Part shown: piece by piece, positions 1 through 7,283 of the stretch | How positions within the stretch are numbered: position 1 is the first letter of the stretch | How the letters are laid out: each line of letters opens with the position of its first letter | NCBI GenBank assembly: GCA_963593905.1 | Contig: CAVBBL010000001.1 | Location: 124,001-188,000 of the forward strand | Origin: CAG-791 sp963593905 | GTDB taxonomy: Bacteria > Bacillota > Clostridia > Lachnospirales > Lachnospiraceae | Direction: 5' to 3' | Length of the DNA: 64,000 nt | Translations under genes and position numbers: made by a program | Notes under the pieces: model-generated | What the model was told of the DNA's origin: nothing | The model's input: the letters and a program-made list of their open reading frames with translations, nothing else | The model's database searches: none

Positions 1-1
1 C

Positions 2-334
2 ACGGGTATCGTGATTTACAGCCAGACCGAGAAATCTCAGCTGCAGAACAAGGCCAAGGCCTGGGCACTGCTTCGCTCCAAACTCTATGACATGGAGATG
101 CAGAAGCGCCATGACGCAGAGGCAGACATGCGCCGCAGCCAGATCGGCACCGGCGATCGCTCTGAGAAGATTCGCACTTACAATTTCCCTCAGGGACGTG
201 TGACGGATCACCGTATCGGTCTTACTCTTTATAAGCTTGATAAGATCATGAACGGAGATATCGATGAGATCATCGATGCCTGCATTGCTGCCGATCAGGC
301 TGCCAAGCTGGCGAAGATGAACGAGGAAGAATAG
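2..334 (+). CDS. prfA: Peptide chain release factor 1, C-terminal part (5' end outside window)
   Basis: Class I release factor that recognises UAA/UAG stop codons and triggers peptide release on the ribosome. Only the last 110 codons are present, read from the window edge. The visible part has the release-factor stretch TGIVIYSQTEKSQLQNK just after where GGQ would be, then RTYNFPQGRVTDHRIG and LTLYKLDKIMNGDIDEII, which are RF1-type rather than RF2-type. A terminator at 387-439 follows, so this ends a transcription unit. The GGQ and stop-recognition motifs lie upstream and cannot be checked. Confidence 0.93.
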   Translation, partial: TGIVIYSQTEKSQLQNKAKAWALLRSKLYDMEMQKRHDAEADMRRSQIGTGDRSEKIRTYNFPQGRVTDHRIGLTLYKLDKIMNGDIDEIIDACIAADQAAKLAKMNEEE

Positions 335-386
335 ATTTTTTCGTTTTTCATCGATGGCTCTGCTGACAGAACAGAGCATTTATAGG

Positions 387-439
387 AAATCCGGCATTGT
401 GTAGGAATGAAAGATTCCGTACAGGATGCCGGATTTTTT
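387..439 (+). terminator. Intrinsic terminator after prfA
   Basis: AAATCCGGCAT (387-397) pairs with ATGCCGGATTT (426-436) and the 3' arm runs into TTTTTT. It separates prfA from the ylxM-ffh operon. Confidence 0.85.
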
Positions 440-466
440 GCGGACTAAAAGTATGTGATGATCGAC

Positions 467-555
467 TTGAGTTTGTAACTATGCGGTTATAATCTCTACT
501 GTGTATTACGGGTAAAGAAAAAACACTTGACTTACCAAATGCTATGTTATAAGAT
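467..555 (+). promoter_or_regulatory. Candidate tandem promoters of ylxM-ffh
   Basis: Two sigma-A-like candidates are visible. One is TTGAGT (467-472), 15-nt spacer, TATAAT (488-493), giving a leader of about 60 nt. The second is TTGACT (527-532), 17-nt spacer, TAAGAT (550-555); its start point would fall at or next to the ylxM ATG at 563. Which one is used cannot be told from sequence. Confidence 0.5.
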
Positions 556-562
556 GTGACGT

Positions 563-922
563 ATGGAAAAAATAGTAGAACAGGGACTGCTCTATGATTT
601 TTACGGACCGCTGCTGACCAGTCATCAGCAGCATATTTATGAACAGGTGGTTTACGAGAATCTCTCATTAAATGAGATTGCAGATTTAGAGGGAATCAGT
701 AAACAGGCCGTTCATGATCTGATGAAGCGCTGTACATTGGCGCTGCAGTCCTACGAAGATAAGCTCCATGCGATCCGCAGCTTTCAGCGGATTCAGGAAT
801 CTGCTGACCGGCTTATAGAAGCGGCGAAGGCAGCAGAACAGGCAGACAGTAAAGAAGTGCAGGCAGCATTTCCCCGGACGGTCTTAGGGATCGCAGAGGA
901 GATCAAAAAGGAAATTACCTGA
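563..922 (+). CDS. ylxM: YlxM family putative DNA-binding protein (UPF0122)
   Basis: A 119-residue helix-turn-helix protein of the YlxM/p13 family, whose gene is linked to ffh in many Firmicutes and is thought to modulate SRP. Residues about 1-75 resemble sigma region 4: SLNEIADLEGISKQAVHDLMKR is the HTH. The rest is a charged helical tail. The ATG at 563 fits family N-termini (MxxIVEQGLLYDFYG) but has only a weak purine stretch as RBS. It overlaps ffh by one base (TGATG), implying translational coupling. Confidence 0.88.
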   Translation: MEKIVEQGLLYDFYGPLLTSHQQHIYEQVVYENLSLNEIADLEGISKQAVHDLMKRCTLALQSYEDKLHAIRSFQRIQESADRLIEAAKAAEQADSKEVQAAFPRTVLGIAEEIKKEIT

Positions 923-2295
923 TGGCATTTGACAGTTTATCCGAAAAATTAACAAATGTATTTAAGAACCTGCGGGGTAAGGGAAAGCTCACAGAGGCAG
1001 ATGTAAAGGCAGCGCTGAAGGAAGTGAAGATGGCGCTGTTAGAGGCCGATGTGAACTTCCGAGTGGTTAAGCAGTTCGTTTCCTCGGTGGAGGAACGGGC
1101 TATCGGCGAGGAAGTTATGAATGGTCTGAACCCGGCCCAGATGGTAATCAAGATCGTGGACGAGGAACTGACCAAGCTTATGGGTTCCGAGACCACAGAG
1201 CTTTCTTTTCAGCCGGGCAAATCCATTACCGTCATTATGATGTGCGGTCTGCAGGGCTCCGGTAAGACCACCACGGCAGCCAAGATTGCAGGAAAACTCA
1301 AGCTGAAGGGCAAAAAATCCCTGCTGGCGGCGTTGGACGTCTACAGGCCGGCGGCTATCAAACAGCTGCAGGTAAACGGTGAAAAACAGGGCGTGGATGT
1401 CTTTACCATGGGAGAGAATCATGACCCTGTGGACATTGCCAAGGCGGCAATTGAACATGCACAGAAGAATAATGAAAATGTGGTCATTCTCGATACGGCC
1501 GGCCGTCTGCAGGTGGACGAGGAGATGATGGAGGAGCTGGAACGCATCAAGGCTGCGGTAGATGTGCACCAGACGCTCTTAGTGGTAGATGCCATGACCG
1601 GTCAGGAGGCTGTCAATGTGGCTAAGACCTTTGATGACCGTATTCACATCGACGGCGTGGTTTTGAGCAAGATGGACGGCGATACCAGAGGCGGTGCAGC
1701 TCTTTCCGTCAAGGCAGTTACGGGTAAGCCTATCCTGTATGTAGGTATGGGGGAGAAACTCTCCGACTTAGAACAGTTTTATCCTGACCGCATGGCCAGC
1801 CGTATCCTGGGCATGGGAGATGTCCTCACTCTTATTGATAAGGCGCAGGCAAGCCTTGGAGAGCAGGACGAGGCCAAGAGCAAGGACATGGCAGCTCGTC
1901 TCAAGAAAGGTAAGTTTGACTTTAACGATTATCTGGAGAGCATGCAGCAGATGCGGAAGATGGGCGGCCTTTCCAGTATTCTTGGCATGATGCCCGGTAT
2001 GGGAATCAAGGCCTCTGACCTAGAGGGAGCGATTGATGAGAAGCAGCTGGCCAGGACGGAAGCAATCGTACTGAGCATGACGCCGGCGGAGAGAGCTAAT
2101 CCCAAACTTCTGAATCCCAAACGGAAGTACAGGATCGCCAAAGGATCCGGCAATGATATTGCGGATGTAAATCGCTTTATCAAGCAGTTTGAGCAGATGC
2201 AGAAGCTGATGAAGCAGATGCCCGGTATGATGGGCGGCAAGCGTCGGGGCCGGGGCATGATGAACATGTTCGGCGGCAGACGGGGATTATTCTAA
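922..2295 (+). CDS. ffh: Signal recognition particle protein Ffh (SRP54)
   Basis: GTPase of the signal recognition particle. It binds signal peptides and 4.5S/scRNA and targets ribosomes to FtsY and SecYEG. It has 457 residues, normal for the family. The N domain is about 1-90. The G domain has P-loop GLQGSGKTTT (109-118), DTAGR (191-195) and SKMDGD (249-254). The methionine-rich M domain is about 300-457, with MQQMRKMGG, MMPGMG and a C-terminal MGGKRRGRGMMNMFGG-type tail. The start overlaps the ylxM stop. No SRP RNA gene is visible in the window. Confidence 0.98.
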   Translation: MAFDSLSEKLTNVFKNLRGKGKLTEADVKAALKEVKMALLEADVNFRVVKQFVSSVEERAIGEEVMNGLNPAQMVIKIVDEELTKLMGSETTELSFQPGKSITVIMMCGLQGSGKTTTAAKIAGKLKLKGKKSLLAALDVYRPAAIKQLQVNGEKQGVDVFTMGENHDPVDIAKAAIEHAQKNNENVVILDTAGRLQVDEEMMEELERIKAAVDVHQTLLVVDAMTGQEAVNVAKTFDDRIHIDGVVLSKMDGDTRGGAALSVKAVTGKPILYVGMGEKLSDLEQFYPDRMASRILGMGDVLTLIDKAQASLGEQDEAKSKDMAARLKKGKFDFNDYLESMQQMRKMGGLSSILGMMPGMGIKASDLEGAIDEKQLARTEAIVLSMTPAERANPKLLNPKRKYRIAKGSGNDIADVNRFIKQFEQMQKLMKQMPGMMGGKRRGRGMMNMFGGRRGLF

Positions 2296-2321
2296 ACAGG
2301 CAGTAACAGATGGTTAAACAA

Positions 2322-2349
2322 TTGTTTCCAATTCTGTTTCGCATATAAA
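2322..2349 (+). promoter_or_regulatory. Candidate promoter of rpsP
   Basis: TTGTTT (2322-2327), 16-nt spacer, TATAAA (2344-2349), in the 84-nt gap between ffh and rpsP. A second TATAAT at 2359-2364 abuts the RBS and is too close to serve rpsP. Confidence 0.4.
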
Positions 2350-2379
2350 CTATCTATTTATAATATGGAGGACAAAGAA

Positions 2380-2622
2380 ATGGTTAAGATCAGATTAGCA
2401 AGAATTGGTGAGAAGAAGGTTCCGCTGTACAGAATCGTAGTTGCAGATTCCAAAACTCCCAGAAACGGTCAGTGCATCGAGGAGATCGGCACCTATGATC
2501 CCAACACCAATCCTGCTACTGTAAAGGTAGATGCAGAGCTGGCAAAGAAGTGGCTGGCAAACGGCGCACAGCCCACCACCGTTGTGAATAAGCTGTTCAA
2601 GCAGGCTGGTGTTAATAAGTAA
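2380..2622 (+). CDS. rpsP: 30S ribosomal protein S16
   Basis: Small-subunit protein needed for assembly of the 30S 5' domain. It has 80 residues and starts MVKIRLARIGEKKVPLYRIV, diagnostic of S16. An in-frame ATG at 2365 lies inside the ribosome binding site (TATGGAGGACAAAGAA), so the start at 2380 is preferred: GGAGG sits 8-12 nt upstream and family proteins begin with MVKIRL. It heads the classical rpsP-khpA-rimM-trmD-rplS cluster. Confidence 0.97.
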   Translation: MVKIRLARIGEKKVPLYRIVVADSKTPRNGQCIEEIGTYDPNTNPATVKVDAELAKKWLANGAQPTTVVNKLFKQAGVNK

Positions 2623-2649
2623 ATCCTGTCATTGATGCGAGAGGTGCAT

Positions 2650-2877
2650 ATGAAAGAACTTGTAGAAGTGATCGCAAAAGCCCTCGTTGAGTATCCTGAT
2701 GAGGTGGTTGTAACCCAGAAGCAGGAAGGCCAAAACATCCGCCTGCAGCTTCATGTGGCACCTTCGGATATGGGAAAGGTGATCGGCAAGCAGGGAAGGA
2801 TTGCAAAAGCAATTCGCTCTGTGGTAAAGGCAGCCTCCTCTAAGGAGGATTATCGGGTTGATGTAGATATTGACTGA
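2650..2877 (+). CDS. khpA: KH-domain RNA-binding protein KhpA (YlqC)
   Basis: A small, 75-residue, single KH-domain protein. In Firmicutes KhpA acts with KhpB as a global RNA-binding partner and affects cell division and elongation. The GKVIGKQGR loop at about residues 43-51 is the GxxG RNA-contact motif. The start at 2650 is chosen because GAGAGGTG lies directly upstream. Upstream in-frame TTG (2632) and ATG (2635) codons lack an RBS. It sits 27 nt after rpsP and is followed by a hairpin terminator at 2889. Confidence 0.93.
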   Translation: MKELVEVIAKALVEYPDEVVVTQKQEGQNIRLQLHVAPSDMGKVIGKQGRIAKAIRSVVKAASSKEDYRVDVDID

Positions 2878-2888
2878 TAGATCAGTAG

Positions 2889-2934
2889 AATGGACAAAGG
2901 CACTGTGGCAGCACATGCCGATGTCCATTTTTTT
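2889..2934 (+). terminator. Intrinsic terminator between khpA and rimM
   Basis: AATGGACA (2889-2896) pairs with TGTCCATT (2922-2929), with an inner GGCA/TGCC stem and seven Ts. It lies inside the ribosomal-maturation cluster, so downstream genes depend on partial readthrough or a separate promoter. Confidence 0.85.
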
Positions 2935-2951
2935 AGGTATCCATGCAGGGT

Positions 2952-3024
2952 CATATCGGAGAGTTCGCCTTTACAGAATTCTCCTTATGCGGCTGCAGAT
3001 AAGCTGTGGCATAAAGAGGTAAAA
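2952..3024 (+). repeat. RBS-bearing palindromic repeat, copy A (before rimM)
   Basis: Member of the dispersed repeat family described in the findings. ATCGGAGAGTTCGCCTTTAC and CAGAATTCTCC form hairpin 1. GCTGCAG and CTGTGGC (two G-U wobbles) form hairpin 2. ATAAAGAGGTAAAA then supplies the RBS of rimM. It is a diverged copy, starting 17 nt after a terminator. Confidence 0.8.
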
Positions 3025-3534
3025 ATGGTAGAATATTTTCAGGTAGGCGTCATAACCGGTACACATGGATTGAAGGGTGAGGTAAAGGTATTTCCCACCA
3101 CGGATGATCCGGAGCGTTTTCTTTCTCTCGACAAGGTACTGCTGGATCTGGGTAAATCCAGAAAGGAACTTTCGATTGCGCATGTGAAGTTCTTCAAGCA
3201 GTTTGTGATTCTTTCTTTTAAGGAATTTAGCCGGATCGAGGATGTGGAAAGACTTCGGGGGAAGAGTCTCCTGATTTCCAGGGAACAGGCAGTGCCCCTG
3301 GAGGAGGGAGAGTTCTTTATTCCGGATTTATTAGGCCTTTCTGTAATGGAGGAGGACGGTACACCTGTTGGTACATTGAAGGATGTGCTTCAGACCGGTG
3401 CTAATGATGTCTATGTGGTGCAGACGCCGGAGGGAAAAGAAATCCTGCTGCCTGCGATCAGGGAATGCATCAAGGAGACCAATCCCCAGGAAGGATATAT
3501 GAAAGTGTATCTGATGCCGGGGCTTACAGAATAG
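3025..3534 (+). CDS. rimM: 16S rRNA processing protein RimM
   Basis: Chaperone for 30S maturation that binds S19 and 16S rRNA helices 31/33b. It has 169 residues. The N-terminal RimM beta-barrel begins YFQVGVITGTHGLKGEVKVF, with TTDDPERF following. The C-terminal PRC-barrel is about 95-169, with DLLGLSVMEEDG and LLPAIRECI. The start at 3025 follows GAGGTAAAA provided by repeat copy A. Earlier in-frame codons translate the repeat itself and match no family residues. Confidence 0.96.
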   Translation: MVEYFQVGVITGTHGLKGEVKVFPTTDDPERFLSLDKVLLDLGKSRKELSIAHVKFFKQFVILSFKEFSRIEDVERLRGKSLLISREQAVPLEEGEFFIPDLLGLSVMEEDGTPVGTLKDVLQTGANDVYVVQTPEGKEILLPAIRECIKETNPQEGYMKVYLMPGLTE

Positions 3535-3544
3535 GAGAGTGCAG

Positions 3545-4408
3545 ATGCATTTTCACATACTTACACTTTTCCCGGACATGGTTCTGCAAGGACTGAATAC
3601 CAGCATTTTGGCCAGAGCCATGGAAAAGGGGCTCATCAGGGCCGATGCCTACAATATCCGGGATTACACAGAAAATAAGCATAACCGGGTGGATGATTAT
3701 ATCTATGGCGGCGGCGCCGGCATGCTCATGCAGGCACAGCCTGTTTATGATGCCTGTATGGCCGTACAGCAGCAGCTGGAGAAACCGGCCAGAGTGGTCT
3801 TTCTGACACCGCAGGGAGAGACCTTTACCCAGGCAAAAGCACAGGAATTATCCAGGGAAAAGGATTTGATTCTGCTTTGCGGACACTACGAGGGAATTGA
3901 TGAGCGGGTGCTGGAGGAAGTGGTGACAGATTCCATTTCCATAGGGGATTATGTTCTCACCGGCGGAGAATTGCCGGCCATGATTCTGGTGGATGCCATT
4001 TCCAGGCTGGTGCCCGGCGTTCTTAATAATGCAGAGTCTGCTGAAACGGATTCCTTCGGCAACGGTCTGCTGGAATATCCCCAGTATTCCAGACCGGAGG
4101 AGTGGCGCGGGAAAAAGGTTCCGGCGATTCTTCTTAGCGGCGATCATGCCAAGGTAGATGCCTGGCGCCTGGAAAAGTCTCTGGAGAGAACCAAAGAACG
4201 TCGGCCCGATCTCTATGAGGCCTATATGAAAGCACATCCGCCTGTAGAGAAAAAGAAGAGAAGAAAAAGAAAGAAGCCCTTGGAAACAGAGGCAGAAATT
4301 GATAGTAAAACCGACATGCCAAATGTAGTTGAAACTTCTGAGACTTTTGCAGATACAGAGGCAGGGATTTCTGATCAGAAATTCCTTGCATCGACGTGGA
4401 ATATGTGA
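3545..4408 (+). CDS. trmD: tRNA (guanine-N1)-methyltransferase TrmD with basic C-terminal tail
   Basis: Methylates G37 of tRNAs to prevent +1 frameshifting, using S-adenosylmethionine bound in a trefoil knot. Hallmarks are HFHILTLFPDM at the N-terminus, GGGAGM, LCGHYEGIDERV and LTGGELPAMILVDAISRLVPG. The start at 3545 is set by AGGAG seven nt upstream; the GTG at 3539 overlaps that RBS. At 287 residues it exceeds the usual 240-250. After about residue 235 there is a lysine/arginine cluster (KKKRRKRKK) and an acidic tail with no recognised fold. Confidence 0.96.
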   Translation: MHFHILTLFPDMVLQGLNTSILARAMEKGLIRADAYNIRDYTENKHNRVDDYIYGGGAGMLMQAQPVYDACMAVQQQLEKPARVVFLTPQGETFTQAKAQELSREKDLILLCGHYEGIDERVLEEVVTDSISIGDYVLTGGELPAMILVDAISRLVPGVLNNAESAETDSFGNGLLEYPQYSRPEEWRGKKVPAILLSGDHAKVDAWRLEKSLERTKERRPDLYEAYMKAHPPVEKKKRRKRKKPLETEAEIDSKTDMPNVVETSETFADTEAGISDQKFLASTWNM

Positions 4409-4413
4409 TAAAT
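4386..4413 (+). promoter_or_regulatory. Candidate promoter of rplS inside the trmD 3' end
   Basis: TTGCAT (4386-4391) followed after 16 nt by ATAAAT (4408-4413), preceded by TGTG. It would start transcription of the long rplS leader. Confidence 0.35.
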
Positions 4414-4414
4414 T

Positions 4415-4566
4415 ACTAATGTTGCGTAAAAGATCAGAGATGGTCCGCTGCTTTTAACCGGAAGCAGACTGTACCGGAGCGTTAGTATGTACAGACATAT
4501 TTGACAGCGAGGATGGACAGCACCGGCCCTACAAGGCAAGAACATCCAGTGTACAAAGGAGACGAA
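4415..4566 (+). promoter_or_regulatory. Structured leader upstream of rplS, possible L19 leader
   Basis: The 158-nt gap before rplS has several foldable segments: TACTAATG near 4415 can pair with CGTTAGTA near 4480, CTGCTT/AAGCAG forms a hairpin at about 4449-4468, and GGATG near 4512 pairs with CATCC near 4543, just before the AAAGGAG. Ribosomal protein L19 leaders are known in Firmicutes, so autoregulation is plausible. I cannot confirm a match to the family consensus. Confidence 0.4.
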
Positions 4567-4923
4567 ATGAACGACATTATTAAGGAAATTGAGCAGGCAC
4601 AGTTAAAGGATAACAAGCCGTCCTTCAACGTAGGCGACACCGTACGTGTTTACGGTAAGATCAAGGAAGGCAACCGCGAGAGAGTACAGGTATTCGAGGG
4701 CGTTGTTCTGAAGGTTCAGGGCGGCAGCAACAGAGAGACCTTTACTGTTCGTAAAGAGTCCAGCGGTATCGGCGTAGAGAAGACATGGCCTCTTCACTCT
4801 CCCAACGTAGAGAAGGTAGAAGTGATCAGAAGAGGTAAGGTAAGAAGAGCTAAGCTGAATTACCTGCGTGCATTAAGCGGTAAGAAGGCAAAGGTTAAGG
4901 AAGTTATCCGTACCGATAAGTAA
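4567..4923 (+). CDS. rplS: 50S ribosomal protein L19
   Basis: Large-subunit protein at the 30S-50S interface. It has 118 residues. Family signatures are FNVGDTVRVYGKIKEGNRER, VQVFEGVVLKVQGG, TFTVRKESSGIGVEKTWPLH and RRGKVRRAKLNYLR. The start at 4567 has AAAGGAG seven nt upstream. An earlier in-frame ATG at 4501 would add 22 residues absent from the family and lies in the structured leader. A strong terminator follows at 4936. Confidence 0.98.
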   Translation: MNDIIKEIEQAQLKDNKPSFNVGDTVRVYGKIKEGNRERVQVFEGVVLKVQGGSNRETFTVRKESSGIGVEKTWPLHSPNVEKVEVIRRGKVRRAKLNYLRALSGKKAKVKEVIRTDK

Positions 4924-4935
4924 GAACACACAGAG

Positions 4936-4971
4936 GGCGCTGCACTGACATAAGAAGTGCAGCGTCTTTTT
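4936..4971 (+). terminator. Intrinsic terminator after rplS
   Basis: GGCGCTGCACT (4936-4946) pairs with AGTGCAGCGTC (4956-4966), followed by TTTTT. Confidence 0.85.
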
Positions 4972-5010
4972 GCTAAGAGCCGCAGATAGTTTGCGGTAGG
5001 AGAGGAAGAC

Positions 5011-5604
5011 ATGCGCCGCAGAAGAAGATCGTCGGGACTTTCTTTTTATGAAAAACAATCCCGGATCAACGCCGATATCATTAAGGAAATCATGCTCTGG
5101 ATCCTATATACGGCAACGGCCATTCTGATGGCTTTTGTTTTAGTCAGTGCTGTGGGGTACCGGGTGAGTGTGATCGGTGCCTCCATGGAACCGGAGTTGG
5201 AAAACGGACAGAATGTGCTGGTCAATCGGGTAATCTATCGGCTGAAGGATATCTCCAGAGGGGATGTGATTGTCTTTTATCCGGGAGGCAACACGGCTAC
5301 GCACCCCTATGTCAAGAGAGTAGCGGCTGTACCGGGAGACACAGTGCAGATCACAGATGGTAAGCTCTTGATCAATGGCTTTCCGGATGCTGACAATGAT
5401 TCCTATGATCTGATGGAGGATGCGGGTACGGCTGCGGAGATGATCACGCTGGGAGAAGATGAATATTTTGTTCTGGGTGATAACCGCAATAACAGTGAGG
5501 ACAGCCGCTCTGCCGGAATCGGGCTTGTCAGTGCATCTTCTGTCATCGGTAAGGCCTGGCTGGCGCTGCCCGGCACCAGTCACAGTTTATCGCTGATTCA
5601 GTAA
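5011..5604 (+). CDS. lepB: Signal peptidase I (first copy)
   Basis: Membrane-anchored type I signal peptidase that removes signal peptides of Sec-exported proteins. It has 197 residues: a basic cytoplasmic N-terminus (MRRRRR), one membrane helix about 28-48, catalytic Ser58 in GASMEPEL and catalytic Lys102 in HPYVKRVAAVPGD. The GDNRNNSEDSR box follows. Its own paralogue lies 1 kb downstream on the other side of rbgA. GGAGAGGAAG lies before the ATG. Confidence 0.95.
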   Translation: MRRRRRSSGLSFYEKQSRINADIIKEIMLWILYTATAILMAFVLVSAVGYRVSVIGASMEPELENGQNVLVNRVIYRLKDISRGDVIVFYPGGNTATHPYVKRVAAVPGDTVQITDGKLLINGFPDADNDSYDLMEDAGTAAEMITLGEDEYFVLGDNRNNSEDSRSAGIGLVSASSVIGKAWLALPGTSHSLSLIQ

Positions 5605-5633
5605 ATATTTTTGAGAAAAAGGATGGAGGATCG

Positions 5634-6572
5634 ATGGCAGTTTATCAATGGTATCCGGGACATATGACGAAAGCCCGCCGGATGATGGAAGAGAATATCA
5701 AGCTGGTGGATCTGGTGATAGAACTGGCAGATGCCAGGATTCCCGGCAGCAGTCGGAATCCTGATATCGATTCCCTTTGCGCCGGTAAGGCAAGAGTTTT
5801 GGTGCTTAATAAAGCGGATTTGGCAGATTCGGCTTGTACGAAGGCCTACATGGAAGCTTATAAAAGCACCGGGGGCAAAGTCATCGCCATGGATGCCAGA
5901 ACCAGAAAGGGAATGGAAGAACTGCGGGGATATGTCAGAGAAGCCTGCAGTGCCAAGCTGGCCAGGGATAAGCGTAGAGGCATAGTGGGGAGACCGCTGC
6001 GTGCTATGGTGGCAGGTATCCCCAATGTGGGCAAATCCACCTTTATCAATTCTTTTTCCGGAAAAGCCTGCACCAAGACCGGCAATAAACCCGGGGTGAC
6101 CAAGGGAAAACAGTGGATTCGCCTGGCAAAGGATCTGGAGCTTCTGGACACCCCCGGCATCCTGTGGCCTAAGTTTGAGGATCCCATTATCGGCATGCGT
6201 CTTGCCCTGGCAGGAGCCATCAATGAGGATATTCTGGATCCCACAGAGCTTTCCCTTTGGCTGGTACAATATTTAAATGAACAATACCCTTCCCTGTTAA
6301 ATGAAAAATATGGGATTTCCTATCCCTGTATCGATGCAGAGGATCAGATAGAAACTGTCTTAGGAGAGAAAGAAGGGCGTGCAGATGCAAAGGGTACCAA
6401 AGAGGCTCTTGCCTGCCTTACCGCAATCGCAGAGTCCAGAAAATTATTAAAGAGTCAGGGACTGCCGGATATTGACAGAGCGGCTTCTTTGCTGTTAGAT
6501 GATTGCAGGAGCGGAAGAATCGGAAGAATCTCTCTGGAAAAGGGAGAGGTATCTGCCGCACAGGAGCAGTAG
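5634..6572 (+). CDS. rbgA: Ribosome biogenesis GTPase RbgA (YlqF)
   Basis: Circularly permuted GTPase needed for late 50S assembly, including L16 incorporation. It has 312 residues. N-terminal MAVYQWYPGHMTKARRMM is a family signature. The G motifs are permuted: NKAD (59-62) precedes GIPNVGKST (128-136) and DTPG (172-175). The C-terminal ANTAR-like helical domain is about 200-290. A conserved neighbour of rplS and lepB in Firmicutes. GGATGGAGGATCG supplies the RBS. Confidence 0.96.
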   Translation: MAVYQWYPGHMTKARRMMEENIKLVDLVIELADARIPGSSRNPDIDSLCAGKARVLVLNKADLADSACTKAYMEAYKSTGGKVIAMDARTRKGMEELRGYVREACSAKLARDKRRGIVGRPLRAMVAGIPNVGKSTFINSFSGKACTKTGNKPGVTKGKQWIRLAKDLELLDTPGILWPKFEDPIIGMRLALAGAINEDILDPTELSLWLVQYLNEQYPSLLNEKYGISYPCIDAEDQIETVLGEKEGRADAKGTKEALACLTAIAESRKLLKSQGLPDIDRAASLLLDDCRSGRIGRISLEKGEVSAAQEQ

Positions 6573-6584
6573 TTGCTGCGAACA

Positions 6585-6656
6585 GTTTGATGGCGGATGA
6601 GAAAACAAATTTTCCGTCGACTCCCTGCGGCAGGCTGCTCGGAAATGGAGAGTATT
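6585..6656 (+). repeat. RBS-bearing palindromic repeat, copy I (before second lepB)
   Basis: Sub-type 2 copy. TTGATGGCGGATGAG, then GAAAA-CAAA-TTTTC as hairpin 1, GCGGCAGGCTGC as hairpin 2, and CTCGGAAATGGAGAG as the RBS region. It aligns with the copies before plsY and hisZ (GATGGCAGACGAGAAT and GCTGCTCAGAAATGAGGATT). Confidence 0.7.
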
Positions 6657-7196
6657 GTGAAGGAAGGTCTTAAGAATCTGTTGAATCTGGTGCTGTATAT
6701 AGCCGGGGTACTTTTGGCAACCTATTTGCTGATCACCTTTGTGGGGCAGCGTACTGAGGTATTTGGTCAGTCTATGTATCCTACGTTGGAGAGTGGCGAT
6801 CAGTTGATAGTGGATAAACTTTCTTATCGTTTTCATGATCCGGAGCGCTTTGACATTATCGTATTTCCTTATCAATATCAGGAAAATACGTATTATATCA
6901 AGAGAATCATCGGACTGCCCGGGGAAAGAATACGGATTGACGGAGAGGGTACTATTTATATAAACGATGAAGTGCTGGACGAAAGCTACGGCTATGAGGC
7001 TATGGTCATAGCCGGTCTGGCCGCCCAGGAGATTACATTGGGAGAAGACGAATACTTTGTTCTGGGAGATAACCGGAACAACAGTCAGGACAGCCGAGAT
7101 CCGGCAGTAGGCTGTATACATAAAAAAGATATCATCGGCAAAGCCTTCATCCGACTTTATCCTTTTGACAGATTTGGGCTTCTCAAACACAAATAA
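6657..7196 (+). CDS. lepB: Signal peptidase I (second copy)
   Basis: Second type I signal peptidase, 179 residues: membrane helix about 7-29, catalytic Ser39 in FGQSMYPTL, catalytic Lys82 in YYIKRIIGLPGE, and a GDNRNNSQDSRD box. The GTG start at 6657 is favoured because GGAG ends six nt before it and because the preceding repeat places its RBS at the same distance from the start in other copies. ATG 6645 is in frame but overlaps that RBS. Divergence from the first copy may reflect different substrate sets. Confidence 0.93.
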   Translation: MKEGLKNLLNLVLYIAGVLLATYLLITFVGQRTEVFGQSMYPTLESGDQLIVDKLSYRFHDPERFDIIVFPYQYQENTYYIKRIIGLPGERIRIDGEGTIYINDEVLDESYGYEAMVIAGLAAQEITLGEDEYFVLGDNRNNSQDSRDPAVGCIHKKDIIGKAFIRLYPFDRFGLLKHK

Positions 7197-7283
7197 GTGA
7201 CAGAGCACTATTGTGATACAGGCACCGCAATAGTTATATCGTGGTATTGTTTTTGCCGCAGTGCCTGGGGAACGGAGAATGCA

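Noticed and set aside
2359..2364. TATAAT directly upstream of rpsP as its -10 box.
   Set aside because: Transcription would start at the RBS, leaving no binding site; the TATAAA at 2344 is a better candidate.
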